NCBI GenBank assembly: GCA_031415015.1
Contig: JANOQT010000037.1
Location: forward strand, 1 to 64,000
DNA length: 64,000 nucleotides
Reading direction: 5' to 3'
Source of the DNA: JAUYQR01 sp031415015
GTDB taxonomy: Bacteria; Pseudomonadota; Alphaproteobacteria; Rhodobacterales; Rhodobacteraceae
In this document: piece by piece, positions 1-9,001 of the stretch
Layout: each line of letters opens with the position of its first letter
Position numbering within the stretch: position 1 is the stretch's first letter
The notes under the pieces: model-generated
The model's input: only the letters and a program-made list of their open reading frames with translations
What the model was told of the DNA's origin: nothing
Database searches by the model: none
Made by a program: the position numbers and the translations under genes

Positions 1-169
1 CTGTCCAGGATCAGATGACTTCCCAAGGCAATACGGCTCAACAGCTGCCCACTGGACATCGTTCAAAACTCCGCGCGTCAAGGCTGCTCTCCTCTGTTTG
101 CAACCTTGAGTCAGACGTCAGCTGATTTGGGAATCCCGAACCTCAACAGTCCCTAATTGCAATGCTGCG
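1..169. other. left-edge non-coding or unresolved stretch
   Basis: No reading frame in this stretch looks like a real protein. The short minus-strand frame over 118-309 overlaps a better gene and has an unnatural composition. It may be the flank of a gene lying outside the window. Nothing more can be supported. Confidence 0.4.
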
Positions 170-451
170 TTAGGCTGCGAGGATGTCCGCCAAGGCAAGC
201 GCAGCCTCAAAGGAGGCGACCTTCCCCAAGATGATAATGCCACGTTGGTTGGGCAGATCGGAGGCTTCAAAAACGAAGTAACCGTCATACCCCATGTGTG
301 AAGCCCCACAATCTTCGATTGTGCGGCGCGATAGACTCGCGATATGCAGGTTGCGCCCTGTGTCTATTATCTTTGTTGCAAGGAAGTCATCCATGCCCAA
401 CCCTCCCAGAATTTCCGCAAATGATCTCGCTTTGTTTATGGTTTCATCCAC
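170..451 (-). CDS. small hypothetical protein, 93 aa
   Basis: I do not recognise this family. The protein is acidic to neutral and has no signal peptide or membrane segment. It reads as a compact alpha/beta domain: an N-terminal helix (MDETINKARSFAEIL), a central strand-rich part with YDGYFVFEASD, and a closing Ala-rich helix (ASFEAALALADILAA). Codon use suits a GC-rich genome. It is divergent from the next gene with only about 20 bp between the starts, so both may share a control region. Function unknown. Confidence 0.55.
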   Translation of the reverse strand: MDETINKARSFAEILGGLGMDDFLATKIIDTGRNLHIASLSRRTIEDCGASHMGYDGYFVFEASDLPNQRGIIILGKVASFEAALALADILAA

Positions 452-470
452 AACTGCCTAGCTCGGAATA

Positions 471-1091
471 GTGAGAAGGGCGAAGAACCCGATAGCTCCC
501 CCGATCATCCGGTACAAGGACGCCCGCCCTGCGATAACGGTGTATCTTACCGATCCAGCAAGAAACTTGAATCCCCTAATTGCGGCAGAACAAATGTTCC
601 GGCAAAGGGTTGCCGATATGTCAGAAAGCTCGCTGCGTCAGGATGATGCCCTTAAGTCTATCGAGGTGTTGCACGCGATCCAAGGCATGAACAACCAGCT
701 TGCGGAATTCGCGTTTGTACAAGCACCGGCGAGGCAAGGAAAGCTTACGCTTGCCGGTGTGGAAGTGTCTGTCCATGCTGACATGTTGGTTTATAGCAGC
801 GCACGGGGCGTAGAGCAGATCGGCGCGGCACTCCTTAGGATGACCCAAGACGACGCCGCAACCGACGCCGCGATTGAGGAGCGGCGACAGATGGGGCTGT
901 ACGTGGCGACGATGGTCCGGCTGCATGTTGATCAGAACATTCAAAGTAACAGACAACCGGCCAACCGGCTGTGCATGTCGATAGATGTGCAACATGGTGA
1001 AGTCTTTGTCGCCCCAAACTCGAATACCAGACGCGTGAACGACCTCACGGCGGCGTGCCAGATGATTGCACCTTTGTGGCCCGGTGCTTAG
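471..1091 (+). CDS. hypothetical protein, 206 aa
   Basis: I do not recognise this family. The start is a GTG at 471, close to the divergent small gene. There is no signal peptide or membrane helix. The middle (residues about 40-75) is predicted helical (ADMSESSLRQDDALKSIEVL). The rest alternates strands and helices and ends in a short helix before WPGA. A longer minus-strand frame over the same bases has a poor, Arg/His-rich composition and is treated as a shadow. Base composition is a little less GC-rich than downstream, so this edge may be accessory DNA. Function unknown. Confidence 0.6.
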   Translation: MRRAKNPIAPPIIRYKDARPAITVYLTDPARNLNPLIAAEQMFRQRVADMSESSLRQDDALKSIEVLHAIQGMNNQLAEFAFVQAPARQGKLTLAGVEVSVHADMLVYSSARGVEQIGAALLRMTQDDAATDAAIEERRQMGLYVATMVRLHVDQNIQSNRQPANRLCMSIDVQHGEVFVAPNSNTRRVNDLTAACQMIAPLWPGA

Positions 1092-1101
1092 CGAGCCTTT
1101 G

Positions 1102-1119
1102 GGAGGGTGCCAACCCTCC
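1102..1119. terminator. short perfect hairpin downstream of the 206-aa gene
   Basis: GGAGGGT (1102-1108) and ACCCTCC (1113-1119) form a 7-bp stem with a GCCA loop, ten bases after the stop codon of the upstream gene. No T-run follows, so intrinsic termination is uncertain. The remaining bases up to the caspase gene at 1359 show no other clear signal. Confidence 0.4.
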
Positions 1120-1358
1120 GCTTCGACGGCTTCCCCCGGCTCGCCCGAAAAGGTTGACGCTATCCTTGTCCCCTGTGCGTCAAGACGCAAAGAGAACGCA
1201 AGGACGACCCTGAAAACACCGCCAAGTCATTGGCTTTATCCAGTGCTCGCCCGAAGGTCGAGGCTACCCCGCCCCCTGCCCCCGCCACGGATGACAAATC
1301 CGGTCATCCGCGCTGAGGGCCTTGCTCTGCCATCCGGCCACAGTATCTTGGCCGCATC

Positions 1359-3308
1359 ATGCGCCATGCCTTTTCCTTTGCCCTTTCCCTGACACTGGCC
1401 TTTGCGGCCCTGCCTGCCCATGCCGAGGTGCGGGCGGTGATCGTGGGGGTCAGCGATTACCTGACGCTGGATGCCGATCTGAAGGGGCCGTCGTTTGATG
1501 CGGTGCTGATGGCGGAGGTGCTGGTGGCGCGGGGGGTGAAGGCTTCGGATATGGTGGTGCTGACGGCCTCGGCGCAGGGTTTGCCTGACGGTGTTGTCAC
1601 GGGCCAGCCGGCTCGGTCTGAGATCGTCGCGGCGATGGACGCGGTGGCTGTGGCGTCGAAACGCGGCGATACGGTGGTGTTCTATTTCTCGGGCCACGGG
1701 TCGCAGGCCCCGGACATGAGCGGCGATGAGGGCGGCGGGTATGACGAGATCCTGCTGCCCGCTGATGCTGCCGGGTGGAAAGGGTCCATCGGGGCGGTGG
1801 AGGGTGCGATTCTGGACGATGAGTTGCAGGTCTGGGCGCAAGGGATGCTGACGCGCGGGGTGGCGGTGGTGGGGCTGGTCGATGCCTGCCATTCGGCGAC
1901 GGGGTTCCGGGCCGTTGGCGGCGAGGGGGTGGCGCGGGTGCTGTCGCCGGAGGCGCTCGGCATTCCCGATGATCTGGAGTCTGTGGCGGGGATGGAGGCT
2001 GCGCCGCTGACGGGGGATTTCGTGTTCCTCTATTCCTCGCAATCCGATCAGCGGTCGTTTGAATACCCCTTGGGTGACGGTGTGACCTGGCATGGCGAGT
2101 TTACCCTGCGACTGGCCGAGGTGCTGCGCACCGCGCCCGAGGCCAGTTGGGCGCAAGTTCTGGCGGCGACCACTGACGCGATGGTGCAAGGCCCGGCGCG
2201 GCAGATGCCGGAGGGCGAGGGCACTTTGCTGGAGGCGCGGGTTTTTGGTGAGGGCGCGGCAGAGGCGCGGATGGTGGTCGAGGCTGGAGTGCTGAACGCG
2301 GGGTTGTTGCAGGGGCTTACGCCGGGCAGTGAGGTGGCGCTTTTTGCGGGCGCTTCGGGGGGCGAGCCGCTGGCAACGCTGATTGTTGGCGACGTAGCCG
2401 CGCGTGCGGCGCAGCTGTCGGGAGTGGTGCCTGAGGGGGCTTTGTGGGCCGAGGTGGTCAGCCTTGCGCCGCCCGCGGCACTGGTGCTGGCTGCCCCGGT
2501 GCGTGCGGCTGCGTCGGATGGGTTCGACTACGGGCCGTGGCTTGTGGCGCTGCCAGAGGGCGGACCGGGGGCCGATCTGGTGCCGATCCTGACCGGCGGC
2601 GTTGTGGCACTGGCGGGGGCCGGTGGCGTCTTGGACCCCGAGGGGCCGGGCTCTTCTCCCCGTATCACCCCGGAAGAGGGTGAGACCCCCGAGATCGCGG
2701 TGGAGCGGATGCTGATGCAGGCGGCCCATGGGTTGCGCTTGCGCGCGGTGCTGGCGGGGGCTGCGGGGCGCAGTCTGACCGGCAAGGCGCCGCTGTCGAT
2801 GGTGGTGGAACGCAAGGCGGCGGGCGTGGATTGTGGGGCAGTTGCCGAAGCGGTGGAGTACGATCCGGCAGCGGGGGTGCAGGGCTGTGATCAGCTGTGG
2901 CTGGTGCTGACCAACACCGGCGGCAAGGCGCAGGATGTGTCGGTGCTCTATTTCGCCGCAGATTTCGCGGTGTCGCCGATCTGGCCGGTGCAGAACCTTG
3001 CGAACCGGCTGGCCCCGGGGGAAAGCGTGCGGGTGGGATTGCAGATCGAGCCGACCGACGTTGCCGGGCTGGAGGAGATCTGGGTGCTGGCGGTGCCGGT
3101 CGACCCCGACGCCCCGCGCGTGGACCTGACCCGGCTGGCCACGCCGCAAATGACCCGGGCCTTTGCCGGGGCGAGTGATGCGATGGCCCTGTGGCTGGAA
3201 GGCCGCATGGGTGACCAAGACGAGGCCGCGATGCGCGGCTTTTCGGTGAAACCCGCACCCCTGACGATGTTGCGTCAGATGGTGCGCCTGAAACCCGGGA
3301 CGCTGTGA
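1359..3308 (+). CDS. exported caspase-family (C14, metacaspase-like) protease
   Basis: The protein has 649 residues. Residues 1-22 form a signal peptide (ending AHA), so it should act in the periplasm or outside. The caspase p20-like domain covers about residues 24-270. The catalytic dyad is visible: His113 in FYFSGHGSQ and Cys177 in GLVDACHSA. The C-terminal half (about 470-640) is a beta-rich domain with LWLVLTNTG and LAPGESVRV, similar to the DUF4384-type domains often joined to bacterial caspases. Family members usually cleave after Arg or Lys, but specificity cannot be read here. The serine protease gene starts 31 bp after this stop, so the two probably form one operon. Confidence 0.85.
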   Translation: MRHAFSFALSLTLAFAALPAHAEVRAVIVGVSDYLTLDADLKGPSFDAVLMAEVLVARGVKASDMVVLTASAQGLPDGVVTGQPARSEIVAAMDAVAVASKRGDTVVFYFSGHGSQAPDMSGDEGGGYDEILLPADAAGWKGSIGAVEGAILDDELQVWAQGMLTRGVAVVGLVDACHSATGFRAVGGEGVARVLSPEALGIPDDLESVAGMEAAPLTGDFVFLYSSQSDQRSFEYPLGDGVTWHGEFTLRLAEVLRTAPEASWAQVLAATTDAMVQGPARQMPEGEGTLLEARVFGEGAAEARMVVEAGVLNAGLLQGLTPGSEVALFAGASGGEPLATLIVGDVAARAAQLSGVVPEGALWAEVVSLAPPAALVLAAPVRAAASDGFDYGPWLVALPEGGPGADLVPILTGGVVALAGAGGVLDPEGPGSSPRITPEEGETPEIAVERMLMQAAHGLRLRAVLAGAAGRSLTGKAPLSMVVERKAAGVDCGAVAEAVEYDPAAGVQGCDQLWLVLTNTGGKAQDVSVLYFAADFAVSPIWPVQNLANRLAPGESVRVGLQIEPTDVAGLEEIWVLAVPVDPDAPRVDLTRLATPQMTRAFAGASDAMALWLEGRMGDQDEAAMRGFSVKPAPLTMLRQMVRLKPGTL

Positions 3309-3339
3309 TCCCATGACAAGAGACGAAAGGGACGACTCC

Positions 3340-4389
3340 ATGAGATTGCGTTTCGGACTGGCGCTGTTGCCCATGCTGCTTGCAACCGGGGCCATAGCGG
3401 AAACCGCCGGCCCCGAGTTTCCGGTCGAAGCGGGCATCGCGTCGCCGTTTGAATTCGCCAGAAGCGGGGCCAAGGCGGCGCGGGCGGCGGTGGCGGATAC
3501 CGCCGGGGCCAAGGTGATCGGCGGCGAGGTGGCAGCGGAAGGGGCCTGGCCATGGCAGGTGGCGCTGGTGGTGGGCGGCGCACCGGTGGGGACGGACACA
3601 CAGTTTTGTGGCGGGTCGCTGGTGATGGACCGCTGGGTGCTGACGGCGGCGCATTGCGTGCACATGCAGCAAAAGGACGGCAGTTACGCTGACCTTTGGC
3701 CGCAGGATGTGTCGATCCTGGTCGGCACCAACGAGTTGACCCCCGGCAAGGGCGATCTGATCCCGGTCGAGGCAGTGTTCAAGCACCCGTCCTACGTGGG
3801 CACGCAGTTTGACTTTGACATCGCGCTGATCAAGCTGGCCCGCGCGCCGACGGTTCCTTACCAGACCATCGAAGTGCCGGATGCCGAGTTCGGGGATATC
3901 CTGAATCAGCAAGGGGTGACAACCATCGTCACGGGCTGGGGGCTTCAGGAAGGGGCTGCCCCGTCGCCGGAGCTGCGGCAGGCGCAGATTCAGATTCTGG
4001 ACCGCGACCTGTGCAACAACGCGATGATGGAGGCGCGGGCCGACGATGCGGCGGGCGGGTTCAGCTATGCGGTGCAGACGCTGGGTGTGGCCGAACAGGA
4101 CGCCTATGCGATCTGGGACGAGCTGGTGGCGCAGGCACCGGTGCCGGTCAGCGAGAACATGATCTGTTCGGGCACCTTCGAAGGTGGCAAGACCAGCTGC
4201 AACGGTGACAGCGGCGGGCCCTTGGTGGTGCCGCTGGATGGTGGCGGTTATATTCAGGCCGGGATCGTCAGCTGGGGTCTGACCGCGTTCAGTGGCAAGG
4301 GCTGCGAAGAAACGGCGCTGTTTTCGGCCTATACCAACATCTCGAAATTCGTGCCGTGGCTTAATCAGGTGATCGAGACAAATCCCTGA
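3340..4389 (+). CDS. exported S1-family (chymotrypsin-fold) serine protease
   Basis: The start at 3340 is preferred over 3313 because it opens directly on a signal peptide (MRLRFGLALLPMLLATGAIA) and follows a purine-rich ribosome site. The 349-residue protein has a pro-region of about 38 residues and an activation site near KVIGGE (58-63). The triad is complete: His105 (TAAHC), Asp160 (DFDIAL) and Ser291 (GDSGGP). The residue equivalent to trypsin Asp189 is Thr285, so Arg/Lys specificity is not expected. An extra segment at about 234-268 interrupts the C-terminal barrel. It lies directly after the caspase gene, and its stop abuts the stop of convergent mnmH. Confidence 0.88.
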   Translation: MRLRFGLALLPMLLATGAIAETAGPEFPVEAGIASPFEFARSGAKAARAAVADTAGAKVIGGEVAAEGAWPWQVALVVGGAPVGTDTQFCGGSLVMDRWVLTAAHCVHMQQKDGSYADLWPQDVSILVGTNELTPGKGDLIPVEAVFKHPSYVGTQFDFDIALIKLARAPTVPYQTIEVPDAEFGDILNQQGVTTIVTGWGLQEGAAPSPELRQAQIQILDRDLCNNAMMEARADDAAGGFSYAVQTLGVAEQDAYAIWDELVAQAPVPVSENMICSGTFEGGKTSCNGDSGGPLVVPLDGGGYIQAGIVSWGLTAFSGKGCEETALFSAYTNISKFVPWLNQVIETNP

Positions 4390-5439
4390 TCAGGTGAGGG
4401 TGCGGACGGCGGCGGCGATCCGGGCCGCCAGCGCCGGCAAGGCGTCAGCAGACAGGTCGTCGGCGGCTATTTCGGTGACCGAAGTGGCCACCCGGGCGCG
4501 GTGTTTGGTGTAGCGCGGGTCATAGTGCCGGGCCATCAGATCATGGGCGAGGGGGGTGAAATCCCCTGCAGTGGCAAGGGTTTGCCAATCTTCGATCACC
4601 TCGGCAGCGTGCTGCGTTTTCAGCAGGCTAAGCGTGTCCGCCAGCCGGGCTGCATCTGCCGTCATATCCGCGTAAGCGCGGGTCAGGTAGGTGGCGCGGG
4701 CCGCCAGTGGTGCCGCGATTTCCAGCCGCGGTGCGCGGGTCATCGCCTTCCAGATTTCGGGCGGCAGGCGACAATTCCCGACCTTGGAGCTTTCCGCCTC
4801 GATCACCACCGGGCGGGTGGGGTCAAGGGCGGCGATGGCCATGGCGAGGCTGGCCTCGAAGGCCTTTTGCGAGGGCTGGGGCCCAAGCGCGCCAAACAGC
4901 GAACCGCGATGCCGGGCCAGACCTTCGAGGTCGATCACCTGAATGCCGTGCTGGGGCAGAAGGTTCAGAAGCTCGGTCTTGGCGGAACCGGTGTTGCCGT
5001 CCAGCACGACCACAGGTGCGGCGATGGGCGTGTCGTAGACCGCCTTTACCACCAGCGCCCGCCAGGCCTTGTAGCCACCGGAAATCGTCTCGACCCGCCA
5101 GCCGATCTGGCTGAGGATGGTGGCAAAAGACCCCGACCGTTGCCCGCCGCGCCAGCAGTAGACCAGCGGCCGCCAGCCGCCGGGCTTGTCGGCCAAGGCG
5201 CCTTCCAGATGGGCTGCGGCATTGCGGGCCACCAGGGCCGCGCCCATCTTGCGGGCGGTAAAGGGGCTGACCTGCTTGTAAACCGTGCCGATGCGGGCGC
5301 GTTCGTCGTCGTCCAGCACCGGCAGCGAGATCGCACCCGGCAGGTGATCGTCGGCATATTCGGCGGGGGCGCGGACGTCGATGATGTCATCGAAGCCAAG
5401 GGTGGCCAGATCGGCGAGGGAGGTCAGGGTTACGGCCAT
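4390..5439 (-). CDS. mnmH: tRNA 2-selenouridine synthase
   Basis: MnmH (SelU/YbbB) replaces sulfur by selenium in 2-thiouridine at the tRNA wobble position, through a geranylated intermediate, using selenophosphate. The 349-residue protein has the expected two parts. The N-terminal rhodanese domain (1-130) carries active Cys95 in YCWRGGQRSGS. The C-terminal P-loop domain has GNTGSAKT at 148-155. The ATG at 5439 is preferred to the GTG one codon upstream. The selenophosphate supplier SelD is encoded on the same strand at 9888-12080. No selA or selB is in the window, so selenium use for tRNA is the simplest reading. Confidence 0.93.
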   Translation of the reverse strand: MAVTLTSLADLATLGFDDIIDVRAPAEYADDHLPGAISLPVLDDDERARIGTVYKQVSPFTARKMGAALVARNAAAHLEGALADKPGGWRPLVYCWRGGQRSGSFATILSQIGWRVETISGGYKAWRALVVKAVYDTPIAAPVVVLDGNTGSAKTELLNLLPQHGIQVIDLEGLARHRGSLFGALGPQPSQKAFEASLAMAIAALDPTRPVVIEAESSKVGNCRLPPEIWKAMTRAPRLEIAAPLAARATYLTRAYADMTADAARLADTLSLLKTQHAAEVIEDWQTLATAGDFTPLAHDLMARHYDPRYTKHRARVATSVTEIAADDLSADALPALAARIAAAVRTLT

Positions 5440-5538
5440 CACGGCGTATTACCGAACCCGGCGGAAAGATGCCACCCTATGGCGTTGGTCTGGTTTCCCC
5501 CTCTCGCCAAAACGACCCGGCTGGCGCATCTTTTCGCA

Positions 5539-6138
5539 ATGCGCTTGCTGATGATCCTGCTGTGTCTAGCCCCGCCCGCTGCGGCGTCAGAGCCGTCGCG
5601 GCTGACGGCTGCCGCGCGGGGTCAGGTGGGTGTGACCACGATCTACGACCCGGCCTATGTGCAGCTTGCGTTTCCGGGCGGCGACATTCCGCGCGACCGG
5701 GGCGTGTGTACTGACGTGGTGATCCGTGCACTGCGCGATGGCTGGGGCGTCGATCTGCAATTGGCCGTCAACCGCGACATGAAGGCGGACTTCACCGCTT
5801 ATCCGCCGCTTTGGGGGCTGGCCCGCACGGATCGCAACATTGACCATCGCCGGGTGCCGAACCTGCAGGCGCTGTTCGTCCGCATCGGGGCCGAAGTGCC
5901 GCTGACCGACGAGCCGACGCCCTGGCTGCCCGGTGATATCGTCACCTGGACGCTGCCCGGCAATCTGGCGCATATCGGCATCGTGTCCGATCAGCTGGCG
6001 GCGAACGGCACACCGCTGATCCTGCACAACATCGGCGCGGGCGCACGGGAAGAGGATATCCTGTTCGCCTATCCGATCACCGGCCATTACCGGATCGGTG
6101 CCGATGGTGCAGACCGGTTGCGTAAGCTGGGCGGCTGA
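5539..6138 (+). CDS. DUF1287 periplasmic protein (NlpC/CHAP-like fold)
   Basis: The open frame extends far upstream, but the real start is the ATG at 5539. It opens on a signal peptide (MRLLMILLCLAPPAAAS) and clears the divergent mnmH gene. The 199-residue product matches DUF1287: a conserved Cys in RGVCTDVVIRALR, an NRDMKADF segment, LPGDIVTW, and a His in AHIGIVSD followed by LHNIG. These Cys and His residues fit a papain-like (NlpC/CHAP superfamily) fold, so a cell-wall or amide hydrolase role is likely but not proven. It is followed on the same strand by the transporter gene. Confidence 0.82.
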   Translation: MRLLMILLCLAPPAAASEPSRLTAAARGQVGVTTIYDPAYVQLAFPGGDIPRDRGVCTDVVIRALRDGWGVDLQLAVNRDMKADFTAYPPLWGLARTDRNIDHRRVPNLQALFVRIGAEVPLTDEPTPWLPGDIVTWTLPGNLAHIGIVSDQLAANGTPLILHNIGAGAREEDILFAYPITGHYRIGADGADRLRKLGG

Positions 6139-6180
6139 TCCGTGCTTGGCAAAACCGGGGCGCGGGTTCAGATTGCCCGC

Positions 6181-6954
6181 ATGGACAATGATCATGACGC
6201 GTACAAACCCGCCCAGATCGCCGCGCTGATCGAAAGCGCCGGGGTGGCCAAGGCGCATCTGCCGGTGCCGCAGATGGCGGTTCTGGCGCTGTTGGCCGGG
6301 GCTTTCATCGGCTTTGGCGGGGCGGGTTATCTGATGGTGATCACCGGGGCCGATGCCGGGTTCGGCCCGGTCCGGGTGCTGGGCGGGGTGGTCTTCTCGG
6401 TCGGTCTGATCCTGTGCATTGTCGGCGGAGCCGAGTTGTTCACCGGCAATGCGCTGATGGTCATGGCGGCGGTGGACGGCAAGATCACGCTGGCGGACCT
6501 GATGCGCAACTGGGGCGTGGTCTGCCTTGGCAACCTTGCGGGCGCAGTCGGGCTGGCGCTGGCGTTCTGGCTGGCCGGAATGCTGGACGCGCCCTTCGGG
6601 GCCACGGCGGCGAGGGTGGCTGTGACAAAGGCGAACCTTGGACCGGTGGAGGCCGTGGTGCGGGGCGCGCTATGCAACGTGCTGGTCTGCCTTGCGGTCT
6701 GGCTGTCGTTCTCGGCGCGCGACACCACCGGCAAGATTCTGGCGGTGCTGTGGCCGGTGACAACCTTTGTTCTGCTGGGGTTGGAGCATTCGATTGCCAA
6801 CATGTTCCTGTTGCCCTTGGGGATGCTGGCAGGGGCTGACGTGACGGTCGCGTCCGCAGCAACGGCACTGATCTGGGTGACGCTGGGCAATATCGCCGGC
6901 GGGGCCGGGGGCGTGGCGCTGGCTTACCGTTTTGCCTATGGCGGCGGGCACTAG
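6181..6954 (+). CDS. formate/nitrite transporter family protein
   Basis: The product (257 aa) belongs to the FNT family of pentameric inner-membrane channels for formate, nitrite or related small anions. Six hydrophobic segments are visible, with GAFIGFGGAGYLMVI near residues 40-60 and ELFTGNALMVMAA near 95-110, which matches the family's TM3 region. The ATG at 6181 is chosen over a GTG at 6142 because MDNDHDAYKP then the PAQIAALIESAG helix is the usual N-terminus. No formate dehydrogenase or nitrite reductase gene lies nearby, so the substrate is open. Its stop shares the bases CTAG with the stop of convergent argE. Confidence 0.88.
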   Translation: MDNDHDAYKPAQIAALIESAGVAKAHLPVPQMAVLALLAGAFIGFGGAGYLMVITGADAGFGPVRVLGGVVFSVGLILCIVGGAELFTGNALMVMAAVDGKITLADLMRNWGVVCLGNLAGAVGLALAFWLAGMLDAPFGATAARVAVTKANLGPVEAVVRGALCNVLVCLAVWLSFSARDTTGKILAVLWPVTTFVLLGLEHSIANMFLLPLGMLAGADVTVASAATALIWVTLGNIAGGAGGVALAYRFAYGGGH

Positions 6955-8096
6955 AAGCCGGTTTCCAGCTGTGAGATCAGCGCCGCCAGCATCGCCTCGC
7001 AGCGCGTCAGTTGTTCGACGCTGACGTATTCATCCGGCTTGTGGCCCTGCGCCATGGAGCCGGGTCCGCAGATCACCGTGGGGATGCCCAGCCGCTGGTC
7101 GTAAAGCCCGCCTTCGGTGCCGAAAGCGACCTTGATCGTGCCGTTCGCCCCGGTCAGACCCTTGACGAAATTCACCACGGCGGCATCCGAAGGCGTGCCG
7201 AGGCCGGGGTAATCCCACAGCTGTTCGATCCGGATGGCCGCTTCGGGAAAACCGGCGCGCAGGGGGGTTGTGATGGCATCGGCGGCGGTTTGCAGGCGGG
7301 CAATCAGGCCTGCCACGTCTTCCCCGGCCAGTGAGCGGATCTCGAAATCCAGAACCGCGTGATTGGGCACGATGTTGACCTGAACGCCACCGTTCAGCTT
7401 GCCGACATGCAATGTGGTGTAGGGAACATCATAGTCACCGTCCGACAGGCCGTGGGCGGCGACATCGGCCTGCAATGACCGGACCGCGTTCAGGAAATCC
7501 GCCGCCAGATGCAGCGCGTTCAGCGCCATCGGGGCCAGCGCGGAATGCCCCTCGCGCCCGGTACAGGTGGCACGCAGCGCGACCTTGCCCTTGTGGCCGG
7601 TGGCGACCTGCATGCCCGTGGGCTCACCCACGATGCAGATGCGGGGCCGCACCGGGGCTGCTGCCAGCATGTCGATCAGCGACCGGACCCCCATACAGCC
7701 GATCTCTTCGTCATAAGACAGCGCGAGGTGCAGGGGCACCTTCAGGGGCCGGCGTGATGCGTCAACCATCGCGGCCACCGCGCAGGCAACGAAACCTTTC
7801 ATGTCTGCTGTGCCACGCCCGTAAAGCCGCCCCTGATGTTCGGTCAGGGCAAAAGGCGGGTGCGTCCAGGCCTGCCCTTCCACCGGAACCACGTCAGTGT
7901 GGCCTGACAGCATGACCCCGGCACCAGAGGGCCCGGTGGTGGCGTAGAGGTTGGCCTTGCCCCCGGTGGCATCCGGGATCAGTTGCACGGAAATGCCTGC
8001 GCCTTCCAGCACGTCCGCCACATAGCGCATCAGTGCGATGTTCGGGTTGGAACTGACGGTATCAAAGGCGACCAGCCGGTCCAGAAGTGCGCGCAT
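6951..8096 (-). CDS. argE: acetylornithine deacetylase (M20 family)
   Basis: ArgE removes the acetyl group from N-acetylornithine in arginine synthesis. The 381-residue length is typical. M20 metal-site motifs are present: GHTDVVPVEG, YGRGTADMKG, and the catalytic pair in LSYDEEIGCMG. The dimerisation lid domain follows. The ATG at 8096 has a GGAGG site about 8 bases upstream, while a start eight codons earlier has none. M20 family members are hard to tell apart by eye, but the length and the motif spacing fit ArgE well. It is divergent from the exported gene at 8218. Confidence 0.85.
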   Translation of the reverse strand: MRALLDRLVAFDTVSSNPNIALMRYVADVLEGAGISVQLIPDATGGKANLYATTGPSGAGVMLSGHTDVVPVEGQAWTHPPFALTEHQGRLYGRGTADMKGFVACAVAAMVDASRRPLKVPLHLALSYDEEIGCMGVRSLIDMLAAAPVRPRICIVGEPTGMQVATGHKGKVALRATCTGREGHSALAPMALNALHLAADFLNAVRSLQADVAAHGLSDGDYDVPYTTLHVGKLNGGVQVNIVPNHAVLDFEIRSLAGEDVAGLIARLQTAADAITTPLRAGFPEAAIRIEQLWDYPGLGTPSDAAVVNFVKGLTGANGTIKVAFGTEGGLYDQRLGIPTVICGPGSMAQGHKPDEYVSVEQLTRCEAMLAALISQLETGF

Positions 8097-8217
8097 CGGT
8101 GCCTCCGTCTTTCTGGCCATTGTGCTAGCGCGAAACGGGCGGGGGGGAAAGGGATCGTCCCTTTCCATCCCTGGCGGCGGGTGCCACATTGGCGGCCATC
8201 GATAAGACCGGACCCCC

Positions 8218-8892
8218 ATGCGCCTTTTGCCGCTTTGCCTTGTCGCCCTGATCACTGTCCCGGCCCTGGCCGATACCCCAAATCTGAGCGCCGCAGCCAC
8301 AGGCGGACCGGGGCCGGTGGCGCGGCTGGCGGTGTCTTACCGGTTGCAGGATCAGGCGATGCGGTCAGGGGATATGGTGATGCTGCTCACAGCAATACGT
8401 CTGGCGCGCGGAGTCACCCTGCGCCCTGCTTCGGGGTGGAGCAAGCAGACGTCGGGGACCGTGCCGCCCGATGCGCCGCAAGGCAGCCCTGCAGCCCCCG
8501 ACCCGGCGGGGCCGGTTGCGCTGGCGCTGGCGCAGGGGATGGCAGGGGAGGATCCGGCGTTGCAGGATCTGGCCTATGACCTTGACGCCCAGCTGCCGGG
8601 CGGGCGCACCGCCACTGCGGCCGGGGTCACGTCGGATGTGGCGGCTGGCGGTGAGGATATCTGGCGCGTGGCGTTTTTTGGCGAGAGTCCGGCGGAACTT
8701 GCGTTGATCGGTGATGGCGACGGGCCGCTGGACCTGACCGTGGCGGACGAGGCCGGCAATATGGTCTGCGCCGACCTGTCGCCACGGGCGGTGAAGTCCT
8801 GTGCCTTTACCCCGGCGCGCAACGGGTTCTTTACGGTCACCGTTGCGAACCGGGGCACGATGGTAAACAGCTACCGCCTGATAGGCAACTGA
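8218..8892 (+). CDS. exported protein with C-terminal beta domain, paralogue 1
   Basis: This 224-residue protein starts with a signal peptide (MRLLPLCLVALITVPALA). A short helical region has SGDMVMLLTAIRLARGV (about 51-67). From about residue 120 there is a beta-rich domain: LPGGRT, then GDGDGPLDLTVADEAGN, then a Cys, CAFTPARNGFFTVTVANRG and a closing NSYRLIGN. The same layout recurs in the next gene, so the two are tandem duplicates. The domain looks like the PPC-type (pre-peptidase C-terminal) sandwiches, but I infer this only from its shape. No catalytic residues are evident. A periplasmic or surface role is likely. Confidence 0.75.
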   Translation: MRLLPLCLVALITVPALADTPNLSAAATGGPGPVARLAVSYRLQDQAMRSGDMVMLLTAIRLARGVTLRPASGWSKQTSGTVPPDAPQGSPAAPDPAGPVALALAQGMAGEDPALQDLAYDLDAQLPGGRTATAAGVTSDVAAGGEDIWRVAFFGESPAELALIGDGDGPLDLTVADEAGNMVCADLSPRAVKSCAFTPARNGFFTVTVANRGTMVNSYRLIGN

Positions 8893-9001
8893 GGCGGATG
8901 ACGGAATTTGTCACGGCATGCCGTCTTCTCAAACCGCTTGCGGCCTGTCAAACTTGCCCCATCCCGCCCCATACCGGGGTGGCCAACGCATAGGACCCGA
9001 C

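Noticed and set aside
1..1100. Edge of a prophage or integrative element
   Set aside because: Two unknown genes with slightly different composition are not enough; no integrase, attachment site or phage gene is visible.
1236..3665. An 809-codon minus-strand open frame opposite the caspase gene
   Set aside because: Its His/Arg/Pro/Gln-rich composition is the mirror of a GC-rich coding strand, and the caspase frame has a signal peptide and catalytic motifs.
4501..5538. Upstream extension of the DUF1287 frame
   Set aside because: It is antisense to mnmH, and the signal peptide begins at 5539.
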